Shown here: positions 62,596 to 64,000 of the stretch, piece after piece
How positions within the stretch are numbered: position 1 is the first letter of the stretch
Layout of the letters: each line of letters begins with the position of its first letter
Assembly (NCBI RefSeq): GCF_963668215.1
Contig: NZ_OY764190.1
Coordinates: forward strand, 2,232,001 to 2,296,000
Reading direction: 5' to 3'
DNA: 64,000 nt
Origin: an uncultured Desulfosarcina sp.
Lineage (GTDB): Bacteria; Desulfobacterota; Desulfobacteria; Desulfobacterales; Desulfosarcinaceae
The notes under the pieces: generated by a model
Databases searched by the model: none
What the model saw: the letters and a program-made list of their open reading frames with translations, nothing else
What the model was told of the DNA's origin: nothing
Position numbers and translations under genes: made by a program

Positions 62596-63984
62596 CTAAA
62601 CTTTCGCGGCGATAATTTTGCCGGGGTTGAGGATGTTTTTGGGATCCATAGCCCGTTTGATGCGTGATGAGAAGAGAATTGTTCCCGCACCGGTCTCATT
62701 TTCCAGATAGCGGGACTTGGCCGTTCCAGTGCCGTGTTCACCGGAAAGGGTCCCGCCCATTTTCAGGGCTTCGTCGAAGATATCGTCGATGGCCTTCTCC
62801 ACCCGCCCCCATTCTGTTGTGTCGCGTTTGTCCGTCAAAATGGTGGGATGCAGGTTGCCGTCCCCGGCATGGCCGAACGTGCCGATGGTCAGATCGTAGC
62901 GTTTGGCGATGGCCTGGATGGCGGCCACCATGTCCGGGATGCGGCTGCGCGGAACGGTGGCGTCTTCCAGAACCAGGGTGGGCTTAAGCTGGGCAAGGGC
63001 CGAAAGGGCCGCGCGTCGGGCCGCCCAGACGCGATCGCGCTCGGCCGCATCCTGCGCCACGCGGATGGAGGTCGCTCCCATGGATTGGCACAATGCCTCC
63101 ACCCTGGCTGCGTCTTCTTCCACCTGGGCCTTGTGTCCGTCCAGTTCCACCAGCAGCATGGCCGCCGCATCGACGGGAAGGCCGGCCTTGCTGAAATCCT
63201 CGACGGCGCGGATCGTAAAATTGTCCAGAAATTCCAGGGTGGCCGGAACGATGCGGTCGGCAATGATGGCGGCTACGGCTTCCGAGGCTTTTTCCATGGA
63301 TTCGAAAACGGCCATCATGGCCTTGCGGTGGGCCGGCAGCGGGATCAGTTTGAGGATGATTTCGGCAAACACGCCCAAGGTCCCTTCAGAGCCCACCATC
63401 AGTCCGGTGAGGTTGTAGCCTGTGGCGCATTTGACCGTGCGGGACCCCGATTTAACCAGGTTGCCCTCCACATCGAAAAAGCTCAGGCCCATGACGTAAT
63501 CCCGGGTAACCCCGTATTTGAGCCCGCGCAGGCCGCCGGCGTTTTCGGCCACATTGCCGCCGATGGTGGAGACGGCCTGACTGCCCGGGTCGGGCGGATA
63601 GAACAGGCCTTTGGCCTCTACGGCGGCGGCCAGTTTGGCCGTGACCACACCGGGCTGGACCACGGCGTACATGTCTGCCTCGTTGATTTCAAGGATAGAT
63701 TTCAATCCGTTGGTGACGACGACCACGCCGTTTTCCAGGGGTACGGTGCCGCCGGAAAGGTTGGTGCCGGCTCCGCGAACGGTCAGCGGCAGGCCGTGAT
63801 CGTTGCACAGGCGCACGGCTTGTCCCAAGGCTTCGGTTGTGGTGGGCCGCACGACGATCCCAGGCCGGACCGGTTCGACAACGGCGGCGTCGTAAGCGTA
63901 GGTGTGCAGATCGGTGGCATCGGTCCAGCAGTTGTCCTTGCCCACAATGGTTTTGAATTTTTGGGCGATGGATTCGGCGATCAT
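62596..63984 (-). CDS. GlcD-type FAD-linked D-lactate/glycolate oxidase subunit
   Basis: 462 residues with AAGGAT before the ATG. PCMH-type FAD binding: LPLTVRGAGTNLSGGTVPLENGVVVV and NVAENAGGLRGLKYGVTRDYV. The C-terminal FAD oxidase domain has FGHAGDGNLHPTI (substrate His) and LSGEHGTGTAKSRYL. Its stop is 4 bases before the GlcF start, so the pair forms one enzyme oxidising D-lactate, glycolate or a similar hydroxyacid. Confidence 0.92.
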   Translation of the reverse strand: MIAESIAQKFKTIVGKDNCWTDATDLHTYAYDAAVVEPVRPGIVVRPTTTEALGQAVRLCNDHGLPLTVRGAGTNLSGGTVPLENGVVVVTNGLKSILEINEADMYAVVQPGVVTAKLAAAVEAKGLFYPPDPGSQAVSTIGGNVAENAGGLRGLKYGVTRDYVMGLSFFDVEGNLVKSGSRTVKCATGYNLTGLMVGSEGTLGVFAEIILKLIPLPAHRKAMMAVFESMEKASEAVAAIIADRIVPATLEFLDNFTIRAVEDFSKAGLPVDAAAMLLVELDGHKAQVEEDAARVEALCQSMGATSIRVAQDAAERDRVWAARRAALSALAQLKPTLVLEDATVPRSRIPDMVAAIQAIAKRYDLTIGTFGHAGDGNLHPTILTDKRDTTEWGRVEKAIDDIFDEALKMGGTLSGEHGTGTAKSRYLENETGAGTILFSSRIKRAMDPKNILNPGKIIAAKV

Positions 63985-64000
63985 GGCGATCCTTATTTTC

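Noticed and set aside
1..64000. rRNA, tRNA or CRISPR arrays
   Set aside because: No cloverleaf, rRNA-like sequence or regularly spaced direct repeats were noticed on reading; a covariance-model search was not possible.

Overview
The window looks like a chromosomal segment of an anaerobic member of the Desulfobacterota (Desulfosarcina/Desulfococcus-like sulfate reducer). This is inferred from gene content, not from a marker gene: a PilMNOPQ operon preceded by a small XRE regulator, a selenocysteine-containing SelD next to YedF and a DUF1858-like protein, a tungstate-type binding protein, acyl-CoA degradation genes with an Fe-S old-yellow-enzyme reductase, many PAS kinases and GlcD/GlcF-type lactate or glycolate oxidation. 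No rRNA, tRNA or CRISPR was recognised. Most of the window is GC-rich and densely coding. About 42.4-46.9 kb is visibly AT-rich and carries an insertion sequence.

Layout. 1-3.3 kb: end of recN, an FmdB zinc ribbon, an SH3 protein, a PfkB kinase and a TPR membrane protein. 3.3-6.1 kb (minus): an NtrC-type regulator and its membrane kinase. 6.6-12.1 kb (plus): XRE-pilMNOPQ, closed by a strong terminator. 12.2-16.7 kb (minus): TetR, acyl-CoA dehydrogenase, enoyl-CoA hydratase, an HMG-CoA-lyase-like protein and an XRE-cupin regulator, with a promoter and palindromic operator ahead of the TetR gene. 17-19.3 kb (plus): a small membrane protein and a dienoyl-CoA-reductase-like flavoprotein. 19.3-25.8 kb (minus): an eight-PAS kinase and a REC-GAF-PAS-kinase-REC hybrid. 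26-33.8 kb (minus): MarR, MFP, RND and TolC efflux genes plus an MFS protein. 34.2-36.5 kb (plus): a MinD/FlhG-like ATPase, a HisKA_2 kinase and a receiver fused to a kinase dimerisation domain without ATPase. 36.5-39.6 kb (minus): membrane protein, SDR, TPR lipoprotein and DUF218 protein.

At 39.8-41.3 kb the alanine transaminase gene alaC has a 5' leader containing a promoter, a 17-codon reading frame with five consecutive alanine codons, mutually exclusive GC-rich pairings and an intrinsic terminator: a candidate alanine-specific attenuator. Next come an orphan TupA-like protein behind a palindromic operator, an AT-rich ATP-grasp gene, and an ABC substrate-binding gene split by a complete IS4-family element with a 7-bp target duplication; the uninterrupted gene can be rebuilt in frame.

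46.9-51.5 kb holds a small membrane protein, an aldo/keto reductase, a cupin, a metallo-beta-lactamase-fold protein, a cyclase-family hydrolase and a periplasmic binding protein. 51.6-58.0 kb is a TetR-controlled envelope export cluster: LolA-like protein, two FtsX-type permeases, a LolD-like ATPase and an outer-membrane beta-barrel. 58.0-60.1 kb (minus) is the selenium cluster DUF1858-selD-yedF. The window ends with a DUF1499 lipoprotein, an AhpD-like protein and a GlcD/GlcF pair.
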